This document shows positions 1 to 8,352 of a DNA stretch of 64,000 bases, in pieces (position 1 is the first letter of the stretch; each line of letters starts with the position of its first letter). The stretch lies in assembly GCF_002734215.1 (NCBI RefSeq), contig NZ_NSEB01000015.1:1-64000 (forward strand), written 5' to 3'. The position numbers and the translations under genes are program-made. The DNA is from Fredinandcohnia onubensis (GTDB lineage: Bacteria; Bacillota; Bacilli; Bacillales; Bacillaceae_L). The notes beneath the pieces were generated by a model. That model was not told the DNA's origin. It ran no database searches and saw only the letters and a program-made list of their open reading frames with translations.

Positions 1-35
1 ACTATTCGAAGCTAGTTATGTCCCAGCCTCACTTC

Positions 36-1436
36 TTATCTTTCCTTATCTTTATTCATTACGCTATGTTTTTTACCATAGACAAAATAGAAAAGTAATC
101 CAAATAAAAACCAAACACCACATGCAATCCAAGTAAAGACAGAGAGCTGGGTCATTAAGAATAAACATAATAAGAATGAAAGAATCGGTAAGAATGGATA
201 GAACGGTACTTTAAACCCATTGGATGGGAGACTCTTATTTTTTCTTAAGTAAAGAATACCAATTGAGACAACTGTAAATGCAAGTAATGTTCCCATATTT
301 ACTAGTTCTGCTAGCTTTGATAACGGAATGAAGCCGGCACAAAAAGCTACAATTGCTGCAAATACCCATGTGTTTTTAACGGGTGTTTTATGTTTTTTAC
401 TAAGTTCATACATACTTTTCGGCAGCAATCCATCACGGCCAAACGCGTAAAGAAGTCTAGTTCCTCCGTATGACATAACGAGTATCACTGTCATCATCCC
501 GACAACAGCCCCAAGTGAAATAACACCAGCCACCCAATCTTGATGAACGATTTGCATCACGTAGCTAACTGGATCACTTACATTCAGCTTTGTGTAAGAA
601 ACCATCCCAGTCAAAACAAGGGAAACAGCTCCATAAAGAATTGTACAAATAAATAACGAACCAATAATTCCTATTGGCATATTACGTTGTGGGTTCTTTA
701 CCTCTTCAGCAGCTGATGAAACAGCATCGAACCCAAGATAAGCAAAGAAAACAAGGGCTGCCCCACTTATCACGCCATTCATTCCGAAGGGCAAGAATGG
801 TTGCCAATTAGCAGGCTCTACATAAAAAATACCTACTCCAATAAATAAGAGAATAACACCTACTTTAATAAATACCATAATCATATTAATCTTTGTAGAT
901 TCTCTTATTCCGAGTGTTAATAAATAAGCAGTAGCAAATATAATGACTATAGCAGGTATATTTATATATGTTCCATCTGCTGGATTAAAAGAACCTGAAA
1001 TGGCTTTTGGAATGGTAATATTAAAACCTTCTAATAAAGCACTTAAATATGCAGACCAACCAGTTGCAACTGCTGCAACGGCTAGGCCATATTCCAATAG
1101 TAAAGCCCATCCAACTAACCAAGCGACTACTTCTCCAAATACAACGTAAACATACGTATATGCACTACCCGTTACTGGTACGGATGAGGAAAATTCTGAA
1201 TAGCACAAAGCTGCCAATGCGCAGACTATCGCAGCAATAATAAATGAAAAAACGATACCTGGTCCTGCGTGCCCCGCGGCTACTGTCCCAGGAAGAATGA
1301 ATATACCCGTTCCTACAATGGCACCCACTCCAAGTAGCATTAAATCAAAGGCACCTAATGTTTGCGGTAGCTGGATATCTCCGTTTTTTTTCAATAACTC
1401 TCCGAGATCTTTTTTCCTGAATAATATATTTTTCAT
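36..1436 (-). CDS. APC-family amino acid permease (YfnA/CAT-like)
   Basis: Cytoplasmic-membrane transporter of the amino acid-polyamine-organocation family. The 466-residue protein has about 12 hydrophobic segments. Residues 36-50 carry the TM1 signature GVGAIVGTGIFILPG, and the loop EEVKNPQRNMPIGI is typical of the cationic amino-acid transporter branch. I place the start at the internal ATG at 1436, preceded by GAGGGT, because the open frame further upstream (to 1547) encodes a non-family leader without a good ribosome-binding site. It lies downstream of the regulator gene on the same strand, about 115 bases away. The substrate cannot be read from the sequence. Confidence 0.88.
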   Translation of the reverse strand: MKNILFRKKDLGELLKKNGDIQLPQTLGAFDLMLLGVGAIVGTGIFILPGTVAAGHAGPGIVFSFIIAAIVCALAALCYSEFSSSVPVTGSAYTYVYVVFGEVVAWLVGWALLLEYGLAVAAVATGWSAYLSALLEGFNITIPKAISGSFNPADGTYINIPAIVIIFATAYLLTLGIRESTKINMIMVFIKVGVILLFIGVGIFYVEPANWQPFLPFGMNGVISGAALVFFAYLGFDAVSSAAEEVKNPQRNMPIGIIGSLFICTILYGAVSLVLTGMVSYTKLNVSDPVSYVMQIVHQDWVAGVISLGAVVGMMTVILVMSYGGTRLLYAFGRDGLLPKSMYELSKKHKTPVKNTWVFAAIVAFCAGFIPLSKLAELVNMGTLLAFTVVSIGILYLRKNKSLPSNGFKVPFYPFLPILSFLLCLFLMTQLSVFTWIACGVWFLFGLLFYFVYGKKHSVMNKDKER

Positions 1437-1550
1437 GCTAACCCTCATTTTTTGAAAATATGTACAAATTCTATATGTATATGAATAAAAGGTCAATCGT
1501 TTTTGTCGAATTACCAATATTTTTGTCGAATTATAAAAGCTCTCCACCTT

Positions 1551-2657
1551 TCACTGCGGGGGAGAGCAAGTTCCATTATGTAGCCAAATGACCATTTGCA
1601 ATAGAAAGGCATCATGAAAGTTTTGTGGGTCATAGCCGCTTTCTGTTTTTATTTTGTTAAGACGGTAAATGAGAGTATTGCGATGAATGTAAAGTTTTTT
1701 CGCAGTTTCCTTTATATTTAAATTCGAGTCAAAGAATGCTTGAAGCGTATCAAAATGATTGATAAGGTCACCCTTGCTTTCTAGTATTCTTTCGGAAAAC
1801 TGTTTTGCTAGCTTTGGATCAATTTGGTGAACGAGTGCCTTCGGTTCAATGTCGGTATATGAAATGATTCTTTGTTCAGGTTTACTGATGGCTAAGGCAA
1901 TTTCACATTCATGATAACCCTGATTAATCTGTAGAAGGTGGTGAATGAGTGGAGAAAATGCTAAACGAACGTGAACCTTCATTTTTTCAAATTCTTTACA
2001 AAGGGAAGTTAACTTCTTTTTTGCACCTTCGTGAGTGACCCGAGTTAATAGTAGCAACAATTTATTGCCATGAATAAATCCTGCCAACACTTCTTCTTTT
2101 CCAACCGCTTCTTCTGTATTTTTGATAAGCAAGTGACTTGAAAGAGAATAATCAACTATCTCAATTAAGCTAACGACGAAAGGACCAGTAAGCTTCATAT
2201 TAAGTAGGCTAAGCCAGCGTTCAATATTAATTGTGTTCGGTTTCTCCTTCAAAAGTTCTTCGATAATCGTTTCTTTCGTTTTTTGGCGCCATTCCGTTTG
2301 GGAAGCCATGTAAGCTTGCTTAATCATTAATTCAGCCATCATTTTAACAAGGCCTCCACGGTCTCCTATTATGTGGGGTTCCCCTGTAATTCCGATGACT
2401 CCGACAACCTCACCATGAAAATGAATCGGTAAATTAATTCCTTGCTGTGTGCCACGAAGTTGGCCTTGATTTTCTGATGTAATTTCAAGTGCCTTTCCAG
2501 TTTTAACAACTTCTAATGCACCTTCGTGGATCCAATCTAGACGAGAGGGGTCACTCGTTGCAATAATAACTCCTTCTTCATCCATGATATTGATATTCAG
2601 GTTCATGACCTTCGAAGTTTCTTTTACTAACATCTCAGCAATTTCCCTAGTAATCAT
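1551..2657 (-). CDS. cdaR: CdaR-family sugar-diacid/hydroxyacid regulator
   Basis: Transcription regulator of 368 aa. Residues 1-130 match the sugar-diacid recognition domain (MITREIAEMLVKETS start; IGITGEP near residue 90). The C-terminus (about 305-360) is a PucR/CdaR-type helix-turn-helix with NIKETAKKLYIHRNTLIYRL. Members of this family (E. coli CdaR, B. subtilis YsfB) activate glucarate, galactarate, glycerate or glycolate use. It is divergent from the glycerate kinase-racemase-dehydratase operon, so I infer that it controls that operon and possibly itself through the shared 145-base gap. ATG start with GAGGAG just upstream. Confidence 0.88.
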   Translation of the reverse strand: MITREIAEMLVKETSKVMNLNINIMDEEGVIIATSDPSRLDWIHEGALEVVKTGKALEITSENQGQLRGTQQGINLPIHFHGEVVGVIGITGEPHIIGDRGGLVKMMAELMIKQAYMASQTEWRQKTKETIIEELLKEKPNTINIERWLSLLNMKLTGPFVVSLIEIVDYSLSSHLLIKNTEEAVGKEEVLAGFIHGNKLLLLLTRVTHEGAKKKLTSLCKEFEKMKVHVRLAFSPLIHHLLQINQGYHECEIALAISKPEQRIISYTDIEPKALVHQIDPKLAKQFSERILESKGDLINHFDTLQAFFDSNLNIKETAKKLYIHRNTLIYRLNKIKTESGYDPQNFHDAFLLQMVIWLHNGTCSPPQ

Positions 2658-2773
2658 TTAATTCTCCTCTTAGTTATTGAATACAAAAAATCATTCAAAT
2701 TTATATAATTATTTGTATTCTACATATAAAGAAGAATTGATGCAAGTACATTATAATTAAATAAACAGAATAT

Positions 2774-2787
2774 TGTAAGCGTTTGCG
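2774..2787 (+). promoter_or_regulatory. cre-like catabolite repression site
   Basis: TGTAAGCGTTTGCG matches the CcpA consensus TGWAANCGNTNWCA at about 12 of 14 positions. It sits between the divergent regulator and just ahead of the glycerate kinase ribosome-binding site, a usual place for carbon-catabolite repression of a sugar-acid operon. Inferred from the motif only. Confidence 0.5.
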
Positions 2788-2802
2788 TAGGGGGGATACA
2801 AA

Positions 2803-3972
2803 ATAAAGATCATAATTGCGCCAGATTCCTTTAAGGGCAGTGTAACTGCAATGGAAGCGGCCATATCAATTGAAAAGGGAATAAAAAATGCCTATCCGAA
2901 TGCAGAAACAAAGTTAATACCTGTGGCGGATGGGGGAGAAGGAACGATGGAGAATCTCGTTTCTTCGACGAAAGGACATAAAGTTTCAGTGACTGTAACA
3001 GGTCCCCTTGGTAAACCAATCGAAGCATCTTACGGGGTGCTAGGTGATAACGAGACATGCATTATAGAAATGGCTAGTGCATCCGGGTTGGATTTAATTA
3101 GTCGTTCTGAGCGTGACCCTCTTACTGCAACGACATTTGGCACAGGGGAATTAATTAAGAAAGCGCTTGACAAAGGTTATCGAAATTTTGTCTTAGCCAT
3201 CGGTGGATCCGCCACAAATGATGGTGGTGTTGGGATGCTACAGGCTCTTGGTATGCAAATTCTAGACAAATCTGGAAAGGAAATTGGTTTTGGTGGCGGT
3301 GCCTTAAATCAAATACATGAAGTACTTATGGATCATTTTGATAAACGAATCCAAGAAAGTTACTTTTTAATTGCCTCTGATGTGGAAAATCCACTTGTAG
3401 GTGAAAAGGGAGCTTCTCATGTGTTTGGACCACAAAAAGGAGCTACAGATGAAATGGTTCGAGTCCTGGACGAAAACCTTACTCATTGGGGCAATGTAGT
3501 GGAACAAGTAACGGGGATCCGGTTGCATGAAAGACCGGGAGCTGGGGCTGCGGGAGGAATTGGAGGAGCCTTTCAAGCGTTTTTTCCATCCACTATGAAA
3601 AGAGGGGTAGATGTCGTTATTGAATACTCCAAGCTTGAAGAAAATCTTAAAGGGGCTGACCTTGTCATTACTGGGGAAGGGCAGGTGGATTTTCAAACAG
3701 CTTATGGAAAAACTCCCATGGGGGTGGCTCAAACAGCAAAGAAGCTTAATATTCCAACGATCATTATCGCGGGCTCCATAGGTGAAAGAATTCAAACCTT
3801 ATATCAATATGGAATCATTGGGGTTTTTAGCATTATTAATCGTCCAATGAGCTTAGACGAAGCGATGATAGAGTCAAAAGAATTGTTAGAACTTACAGCT
3901 GAGCAGGTAAGCCGCACATATTTTTTCAATAAAGAGGGGGTAAATGGGAATGAAAATCAAGCAAACAATTGA
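2803..3972 (+). CDS. glxK: Glycerate kinase (GlxK family), probable ATA start
   Basis: Phosphorylates glycerate to phosphoglycerate, feeding hydroxyacid catabolism into glycolysis. The frame contains the invariant N-terminal family motif IIAPDSFKGSVTA, then VADGGEGTMENL, GGSATNDGGVGMLQALG, RPGAGAAGGIGGA and ITGEGQVDFQTAYGKTP. Length is 389 aa, normal for the family. The first ATG (2851) would remove the whole APDSFKGS motif. A GGGGGG ribosome-binding site at 2790-2795 sits seven bases before an ATA codon at 2803, and an in-frame TAG at 2788 excludes anything further upstream. No ATG, GTG or TTG lies between. I therefore infer ATA initiation (ATT at 2815 is the alternative). It overlaps the next gene by about 23 bases. 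Confidence 0.85.
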   Translation: MKIIIAPDSFKGSVTAMEAAISIEKGIKNAYPNAETKLIPVADGGEGTMENLVSSTKGHKVSVTVTGPLGKPIEASYGVLGDNETCIIEMASASGLDLISRSERDPLTATTFGTGELIKKALDKGYRNFVLAIGGSATNDGGVGMLQALGMQILDKSGKEIGFGGGALNQIHEVLMDHFDKRIQESYFLIASDVENPLVGEKGASHVFGPQKGATDEMVRVLDENLTHWGNVVEQVTGIRLHERPGAGAAGGIGGAFQAFFPSTMKRGVDVVIEYSKLEENLKGADLVITGEGQVDFQTAYGKTPMGVAQTAKKLNIPTIIIAGSIGERIQTLYQYGIIGVFSIINRPMSLDEAMIESKELLELTAEQVSRTYFFNKEGVNGNENQANN

Positions 3973-5059
3973 GAAAGTACCAGGTGGATTAATGGTTGTA
4001 CCTTTGATGCTGGGGGCGTTATTTAATACAGTCGATCAAATGCACATTCCAGCAGTTATGGATGCTTTAAAATCTTTGGGGGTTGCTCCAACTGCCGATG
4101 GTCATTATGAGTTTTTACGGATTGGTGGATTCTCTGAACAATTATTTAAAAATGGTGCATTAACATTAATTGCATTATTCCTATTTTGCGCAGGTAGCCA
4201 GATGAATCTTAGAGTCGGTGGGGTTGCTTTGAAAAAAGGAGTTTTGCTGACAACATCAAAATATTTAACTGGGCTTGCTGTTGGACTATTGTTTGGATAC
4301 TTTTTTGACCCAATGAATGGTTTACTTGGTTTATCGACATTGGCAATCATTGCTGCAATGACAAATGGAAACGGTGGGATGTATGCAGCCCTAACAGGTC
4401 AATATGGAAACAGGTCGGATGTAGGTGCTGTATCTGTCCTATCATTAAACGATGGGCCGTTTTTTACATTAATGTCACTGGGCCTATTAGGTTCCAAATT
4501 CCCAATCATTTCTTTTATCGCAGTATTATTACCTATTGCTCTAGGAATGCTTCTAGGGAATCTTGACCCTGAAATTCGTGAATTTTTGGCTCCAGGAGAA
4601 ATCTTACCGGTTCCATTCTTTGCATTTGCACTTGGTGCAGGAATGAACTTTATGACATTCTTCAACCCTAGCGTTGTTGGCGCTGGATTACTTCTAGGAA
4701 TTATGACAACCGTATTAACAGGGTTAACGGGTATTCTCGTGTTTAAGCTGTTTAGAGAGAAAAGTCAAATTGCCCCGGTGGCTGAAGCGTCTACGGCGGG
4801 TAATGCTGTAGGTACGCCGGCAGCTATTGCAGCGGCTGCGACTGTTGCAGCTGGTTCTGGTATGATGAGTGCTGCTGAAGCTCAAGCCTATCAGGATATT
4901 GCGAACATAGCTACGATGCAAATATCAATATCTGTATTAACGACGGCCATTCTTTGTCCAATCGCTGTTATACTAATGGATAAATACCAAAGAAGTAAAG
5001 GCATTGATGCGAAACTGGAAAATCCCGGAGCGCCAAAAGACCCTGGAGTACCAGTATAA
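3950..5059 (+). CDS. kdgT: 2-keto-3-deoxygluconate permease family (KdgT-like)
   Basis: Inner-membrane proton-coupled symporter of the KdgT family, about 10 hydrophobic segments, 369 aa (slightly longer than E. coli KdgT). Family-like blocks include KVPGGLMVVPLMLGAL at the N-terminus, the loop MTNGNGGMYAALTGQYG and ASTAGNAVGTPAAIAAA near residue 285. A nearby ATG at 3944 also exists, but GAGGGGG at 3934-3940 is better spaced for 3950. Overlaps the end of the glycerate kinase gene, so translation is probably coupled. The real substrate may be another sugar acid or hydroxyacid, given the racemase and dehydratase downstream. Confidence 0.85.
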   Translation: MKIKQTIEKVPGGLMVVPLMLGALFNTVDQMHIPAVMDALKSLGVAPTADGHYEFLRIGGFSEQLFKNGALTLIALFLFCAGSQMNLRVGGVALKKGVLLTTSKYLTGLAVGLLFGYFFDPMNGLLGLSTLAIIAAMTNGNGGMYAALTGQYGNRSDVGAVSVLSLNDGPFFTLMSLGLLGSKFPIISFIAVLLPIALGMLLGNLDPEIREFLAPGEILPVPFFAFALGAGMNFMTFFNPSVVGAGLLLGIMTTVLTGLTGILVFKLFREKSQIAPVAEASTAGNAVGTPAAIAAAATVAAGSGMMSAAEAQAYQDIANIATMQISISVLTTAILCPIAVILMDKYQRSKGIDAKLENPGAPKDPGVPV

Positions 5060-5068
5060 AAAACAAGC

Positions 5069-5108
5069 TCCACCCCTGGCCATTTAAGAGGCTAGGGGTG
5101 GTTATTTA
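5069..5108 (+). terminator. Stem-loop after kdgT-like gene
   Basis: CCACCCCTGGCC pairs with GGCTAGGGGTGG across an 8-base loop and is followed by a T-rich but interrupted tail. It probably reduces transcription into the racemase gene without ending it completely. Confidence 0.6.
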
Positions 5109-5142
5109 TTAAAAAACATCATGAGTTAAAAAGGAGAAAAAA

Positions 5143-6411
5143 ATGCAAACAACATTACTTTACGGAAAAGACAATTTAACAATTAATGTACCGGACAATG
5201 CTCTTATTTTAGAACCACAAAATCCCTCAGGTCTAGAGGATGAAATGGGAGCATTACAAGAGGCCCTCAAAAATCCAATTGGATCACCACCATTAGCAGA
5301 AATGGTGAAAGCAACCGATAAAGTAGCTATCGTCATTAGTGACATCACACGGCCAACGCCTAATGAAAAACTTGTTCCGGCTTTAATTAAGGAATTAAAC
5401 CATGTTCCGCTTGAAAACTTTGTGATTATTAATGGAACGGGAACGCATCGTGATCAAACGGAGGAAGAGTTCGTTCAAATGCTAGGTCAATGGGTTGTTG
5501 ATAACATTCGGATTATTAATAACCATTGTCATGATAAGGAAACACTTGTCAAAGTAGGGGATAGTAAATTTGGTTGTGACGTTTATTTAAACAAAGAATA
5601 TGTGGAAGCAGATTTTCGAATCGTAACGGGTTTTATCGAGCCACACTTTTTTGCTGGCTTTTCAGGCGGACCAAAAGGAATCATGCCAGGGATTGCAGGG
5701 ATTGAAACGATAATGACCTTCCATAATGCAAGAATGATTGGTGATCCGTTAGCAACATGGGGAAATATGGTGAAAAACCCTCTTCAGGAGATGACAAGGG
5801 AAATTAACATGATGTGTAAACCACATTTTATGCTGAATGTCACTTTGAATCGTGATAAGCAGATTACAAATGTGTTTGCTGGGGAATTAATTGCTGCCCA
5901 TGACAAAGGTTGTGCGTATGCAAAAGAACACGCAATGACGAAATGTGAACAGCGCTTTGATGTCGTCATAACATCAAATTCTGGCTATCCACTCGATCAG
6001 AATCTGTACCAGGCCGTAAAAGGTATGAGTGCTGCTCATAAAATTGTGAAAAAAGGGGGAGCGATCATTATCGCTTCAGAATGTTCAGATGGGCTTCCAA
6101 GCCATGGGAATTACGGAGATATCTTAAAAATGGCCAAGTCTCCACAAGAAATCCTAGATATGATCAATGACCCAGAGTTTAAAACATTTGACCAGTGGCA
6201 AGTGCAAAAGCAGGCTGTTATTCAAGTATGGGCGGATGTGTATGTGTATTCACTACTTACAGATGAACAAGTGACACAGGCAATGTTGAAGCCAACACAT
6301 AATATTGAACAAACGTTAGAACAGCTTAAAGAAAAGTATGGAGAAGACATGTCTGTAGCGGTACTACCGTTAGGGCCATTAACGATTCCGTATGTCGATT
6401 CTGAGGATTAA
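5143..6411 (+). CDS. larA: Nickel-dependent hydroxyacid racemase/epimerase (LarA family)
   Basis: Member of the LarA superfamily, which racemises or epimerises 2-hydroxyacids with a nickel-pincer nucleotide. Residues His102 (GTGTHRD), His168 (EPHFFAGFSGG) and Lys178 (GGPKGIMPGIAG) line up, with a constant six-residue offset, with the L. plantarum catalytic residues His108 and His174 and the cofactor-bound Lys184. The 422-aa length is normal. Known members act on lactate, malate, 2-hydroxyglutarate and gluconate. The operon context (sugar-acid permease, UxaA-type dehydratase) favours a sugar acid over lactate. The cofactor genes larB, larC and larE are not in this window. Confidence 0.87.
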   Translation: MQTTLLYGKDNLTINVPDNALILEPQNPSGLEDEMGALQEALKNPIGSPPLAEMVKATDKVAIVISDITRPTPNEKLVPALIKELNHVPLENFVIINGTGTHRDQTEEEFVQMLGQWVVDNIRIINNHCHDKETLVKVGDSKFGCDVYLNKEYVEADFRIVTGFIEPHFFAGFSGGPKGIMPGIAGIETIMTFHNARMIGDPLATWGNMVKNPLQEMTREINMMCKPHFMLNVTLNRDKQITNVFAGELIAAHDKGCAYAKEHAMTKCEQRFDVVITSNSGYPLDQNLYQAVKGMSAAHKIVKKGGAIIIASECSDGLPSHGNYGDILKMAKSPQEILDMINDPEFKTFDQWQVQKQAVIQVWADVYVYSLLTDEQVTQAMLKPTHNIEQTLEQLKEKYGEDMSVAVLPLGPLTIPYVDSED

Positions 6412-6459
6412 AAAAATCTAATGAGATTAACATCTTTTAAAATAGAGGAGGGCTGAGTC

Positions 6460-6759
6460 ATGTCTCAAAGTTTTTCGGCTGTATTAATGAATGAGAGAGA
6501 TAATGTTGCAACCGTTTTAGTAGATCTAGAGGCTAAAATCTTTGTTACTGCTTCGTATGGTGATAGGAAAATTGATGTAAAACTCTTACACTCAATTCCC
6601 TTTGGGCACAAATTTGCCGTTGATTCTATTAAAAAAGGTGAAAAGATTTATAAATATGGTGAAATCATAGGTGTTGCTTCATGTGATATTGAGATAGGAG
6701 AGCATGTCCATGTACACAATCTCGAAGGAACACGTGGTAGGGGGGATATAAGTGGATAA
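6460..6759 (+). CDS. UxaA-type dehydratase small subunit (SAF domain)
   Basis: A 99-aa SAF-domain protein equal to the N-terminal part of altronate/galactarate dehydratases, with HSIPFGHKFAVDSIKKGEKIYKYGE and a C-terminal IEIGEHVHVHNLEGTRGRGD. In this family the small domain can be a separate polypeptide (as in two-part altronate hydrolases and sulfolactate sulfo-lyase SuyA). Strong AGAGGAGG-like site upstream. Its 3' end overlaps the large-subunit gene by eight bases, supporting a two-subunit enzyme. Confidence 0.83.
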   Translation: MSQSFSAVLMNERDNVATVLVDLEAKIFVTASYGDRKIDVKLLHSIPFGHKFAVDSIKKGEKIYKYGEIIGVASCDIEIGEHVHVHNLEGTRGRGDISG

Positions 6760-7921
6760 TCAAGAATATTTTATGGGGTATAGACGTCCAGATGGAAAAG
6801 TTGGGGTTCGTAATCATGTGTTGATTCTCCCAACTATCACCTGTGCGACACAAGCTGCATACCAAGTTACCCAGCTTGTGCATGGGACTGTAAGTTTTAT
6901 TCATCAACATGGCTGTACACAGGTTGGAGTGGATTATGATCAAACCTTTCGAACCTATGTTGGTGTAGGCCTTAATCCAAATGTGTATGGTGTAGTCGTG
7001 CTAGGCTTAGGTTGTGAAACACATCAAGCAAGAAGTGTCGCAGAAGAGATTGCTAAAAGCGGAAAGCCGGTTGAGACTGTTTCCATTCAAGAAAATGGAG
7101 GTACCTTGCAAACGATCGCTAACGCAGCCAAAGTTGCAGCAAAGATGGTTCAGGATGCCTCTGCAATTATGAGAGAGCCTTGTCATGTCAGTGAATTGAT
7201 CATTGGAACGGAATGCGGTGGTTCGGATGCATGCTCAGGTCTATCTGCAAACCCTGCAGTTGGCCATGTGAGTGATTTAATTGTAAAAGCAGGTGGAACT
7301 GCAATCCTTGCAGAAACTACAGAATTAATCGGTGCCGAACATTTACTTGCTAACCGAGCAGTTGATGATCGTACCGTAGAAAGAGTATATGAAAAGATTA
7401 AGCAGGCAGAAGGTCGAGCGCTCATGATGGGGATTGATATCCGGACAGGTAATCCTACGCCTGGAAATATCGCTGGTGGGCTAAGTTCACTTGAGGAAAA
7501 GTCACTCGGAGCAGCTACAAAGTCTGGAACAAGTCCGCTTCAAGAACTAATTGACTATGCAGACATTCCAACTAAAAAAGGGCTTGTCTGGATGGATACT
7601 CCAGGGCAGGACATTGAACAGCTTACAGGAATGGTCGCAGGAGGTGCACAGGTAGTCCTCTTTACAACTGGTCGTGGTACACCGACGGGATCGCCAATTG
7701 CTCCTGTTATTAAAATTTCAACGAATACACCCATGTTTAATAGTATGAGAGATAATATGGATTTGAATGCTGGGACCATTATTGAAGGAAAAGAAACGGT
7801 TCAATCTGTTGGACAATCTATTTTTGATGAAATTAAATCCGTCTCGTCTGGTAAACTAACAAAATCTGAAATTTTGAAGCAAAACGACTTTGGTATTTGG
7901 AGAATCGGACCAACCTTTTAG
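6752..7921 (+). CDS. UxaA-family dehydratase large subunit
   Basis: Catalytic subunit of a two-part altronate/galactarate-type dehydratase (or the related sulfolactate lyase SuyB). The 389 residues contain the family blocks FMGYRRPDGKVGVRN, GLGCETHQA, GTECGGSDACSGLSANPAVG and GRGTPTGSPIAPVIKI; conserved cysteines near the GTECGGSD block are candidate metal ligands. GTG start at 6752 with GGGGGG upstream. Product plausibly a 2-keto-3-deoxy acid, which would link it to the KdgT-like permease and, after aldol cleavage elsewhere, to glycerate kinase. The substrate is not determined by sequence. Confidence 0.85.
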   Translation: MDNQEYFMGYRRPDGKVGVRNHVLILPTITCATQAAYQVTQLVHGTVSFIHQHGCTQVGVDYDQTFRTYVGVGLNPNVYGVVVLGLGCETHQARSVAEEIAKSGKPVETVSIQENGGTLQTIANAAKVAAKMVQDASAIMREPCHVSELIIGTECGGSDACSGLSANPAVGHVSDLIVKAGGTAILAETTELIGAEHLLANRAVDDRTVERVYEKIKQAEGRALMMGIDIRTGNPTPGNIAGGLSSLEEKSLGAATKSGTSPLQELIDYADIPTKKGLVWMDTPGQDIEQLTGMVAGGAQVVLFTTGRGTPTGSPIAPVIKISTNTPMFNSMRDNMDLNAGTIIEGKETVQSVGQSIFDEIKSVSSGKLTKSEILKQNDFGIWRIGPTF

Positions 7922-8009
7922 TGTTATGTTCTATGACGATTTATGTGTTTTCATGTCGCGGATAGTTTCTGGCTAGTGCGAATTACTAGATATTACTAAT
8001 GAATAGTGG

Positions 8010-8039
8010 TTGACGAATAGATAGATAGTATTGTAGTAT
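8010..8039 (+). promoter_or_regulatory. Sigma-A promoter of the lysine riboswitch leader
   Basis: TTGACG (-35) and TAGTAT (-10) with an 18-base spacer, about 35 bases ahead of the riboswitch aptamer. Confidence 0.5.
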
Positions 8040-8073
8040 AAAAACACAATTTAATAAGGCCTCACTTTTACTA

Positions 8074-8252
8074 GTGAGGTAGAGGCGCGATATTTAACAG
8101 TCTTTAGTGGAGTTTGAGGAAACAGTGATGCTAAGGAGAAGGAAATGTCGCCGAAGTTTGTAATACCCTCAGTATTACATGCTGGGTCTGTAGTTAAGAG
8201 CTGCAGGACTGTCTCAATAAACCGCCAGTTTATTGAGTTGTGCTATCTCATT
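8074..8252 (+). ncRNA. Lysine riboswitch (L box)
   Basis: The leader carries the L-box core in order: AGAGGCGCGA at the 5' side, GGAG then TGAGGAAACAGTGATGC, AAGGAGAAGGAAATGTCGCC and GAAG, a TAATAC...GTATTA stem followed by GCTGGGTCTG, and the closing strand GCTATCTC. P1 forms between 8076-8082 and 8243-8249. The order and spacing match the B. subtilis lysC leader. Lysine binding should favour the terminator at 8288 and shut off the ABC transporter behind it. Confidence 0.92.
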
Positions 8253-8287
8253 TGAGATAAAAGAGAGGACCTTAGGGCAAACTTACT

Positions 8288-8317
8288 GCGACCTGAGTAT
8301 ATCTCAGGTCGTTTTTT
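8288..8317 (+). terminator. Riboswitch-controlled terminator
   Basis: CGACCTGAG pairs with CTCAGGTCG over a 5-base loop, followed by seven Ts, 35 bases before the first gene. It is the expression platform of the lysine riboswitch. Confidence 0.9.
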
Positions 8318-8352
8318 TGTCGAAATTTATAAAAATATGGAGGAGAAACAGC

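Noticed and set aside
1437-1547. N-terminal extension of the APC permease
   Set aside because: The 37 extra residues are not family-like and lack a ribosome-binding site, whereas ATG 1436 follows GAGGGT.
3367-3795. 142-codon minus-strand ORF inside glycerate kinase
   Set aside because: Antisense to conserved kinase motifs and without recognisable features; a shadow frame.
8058-8320. T-box leader
   Set aside because: The conserved T-box sequence and specifier loop are missing, while all L-box elements are present in order.
8233-8352. Upstream extension of the ABC binding protein
   Set aside because: The frame is open, but it runs over the riboswitch 3' part and its terminator. The ATG at 8353 has a proper ribosome-binding site and starts a lipoprotein signal.
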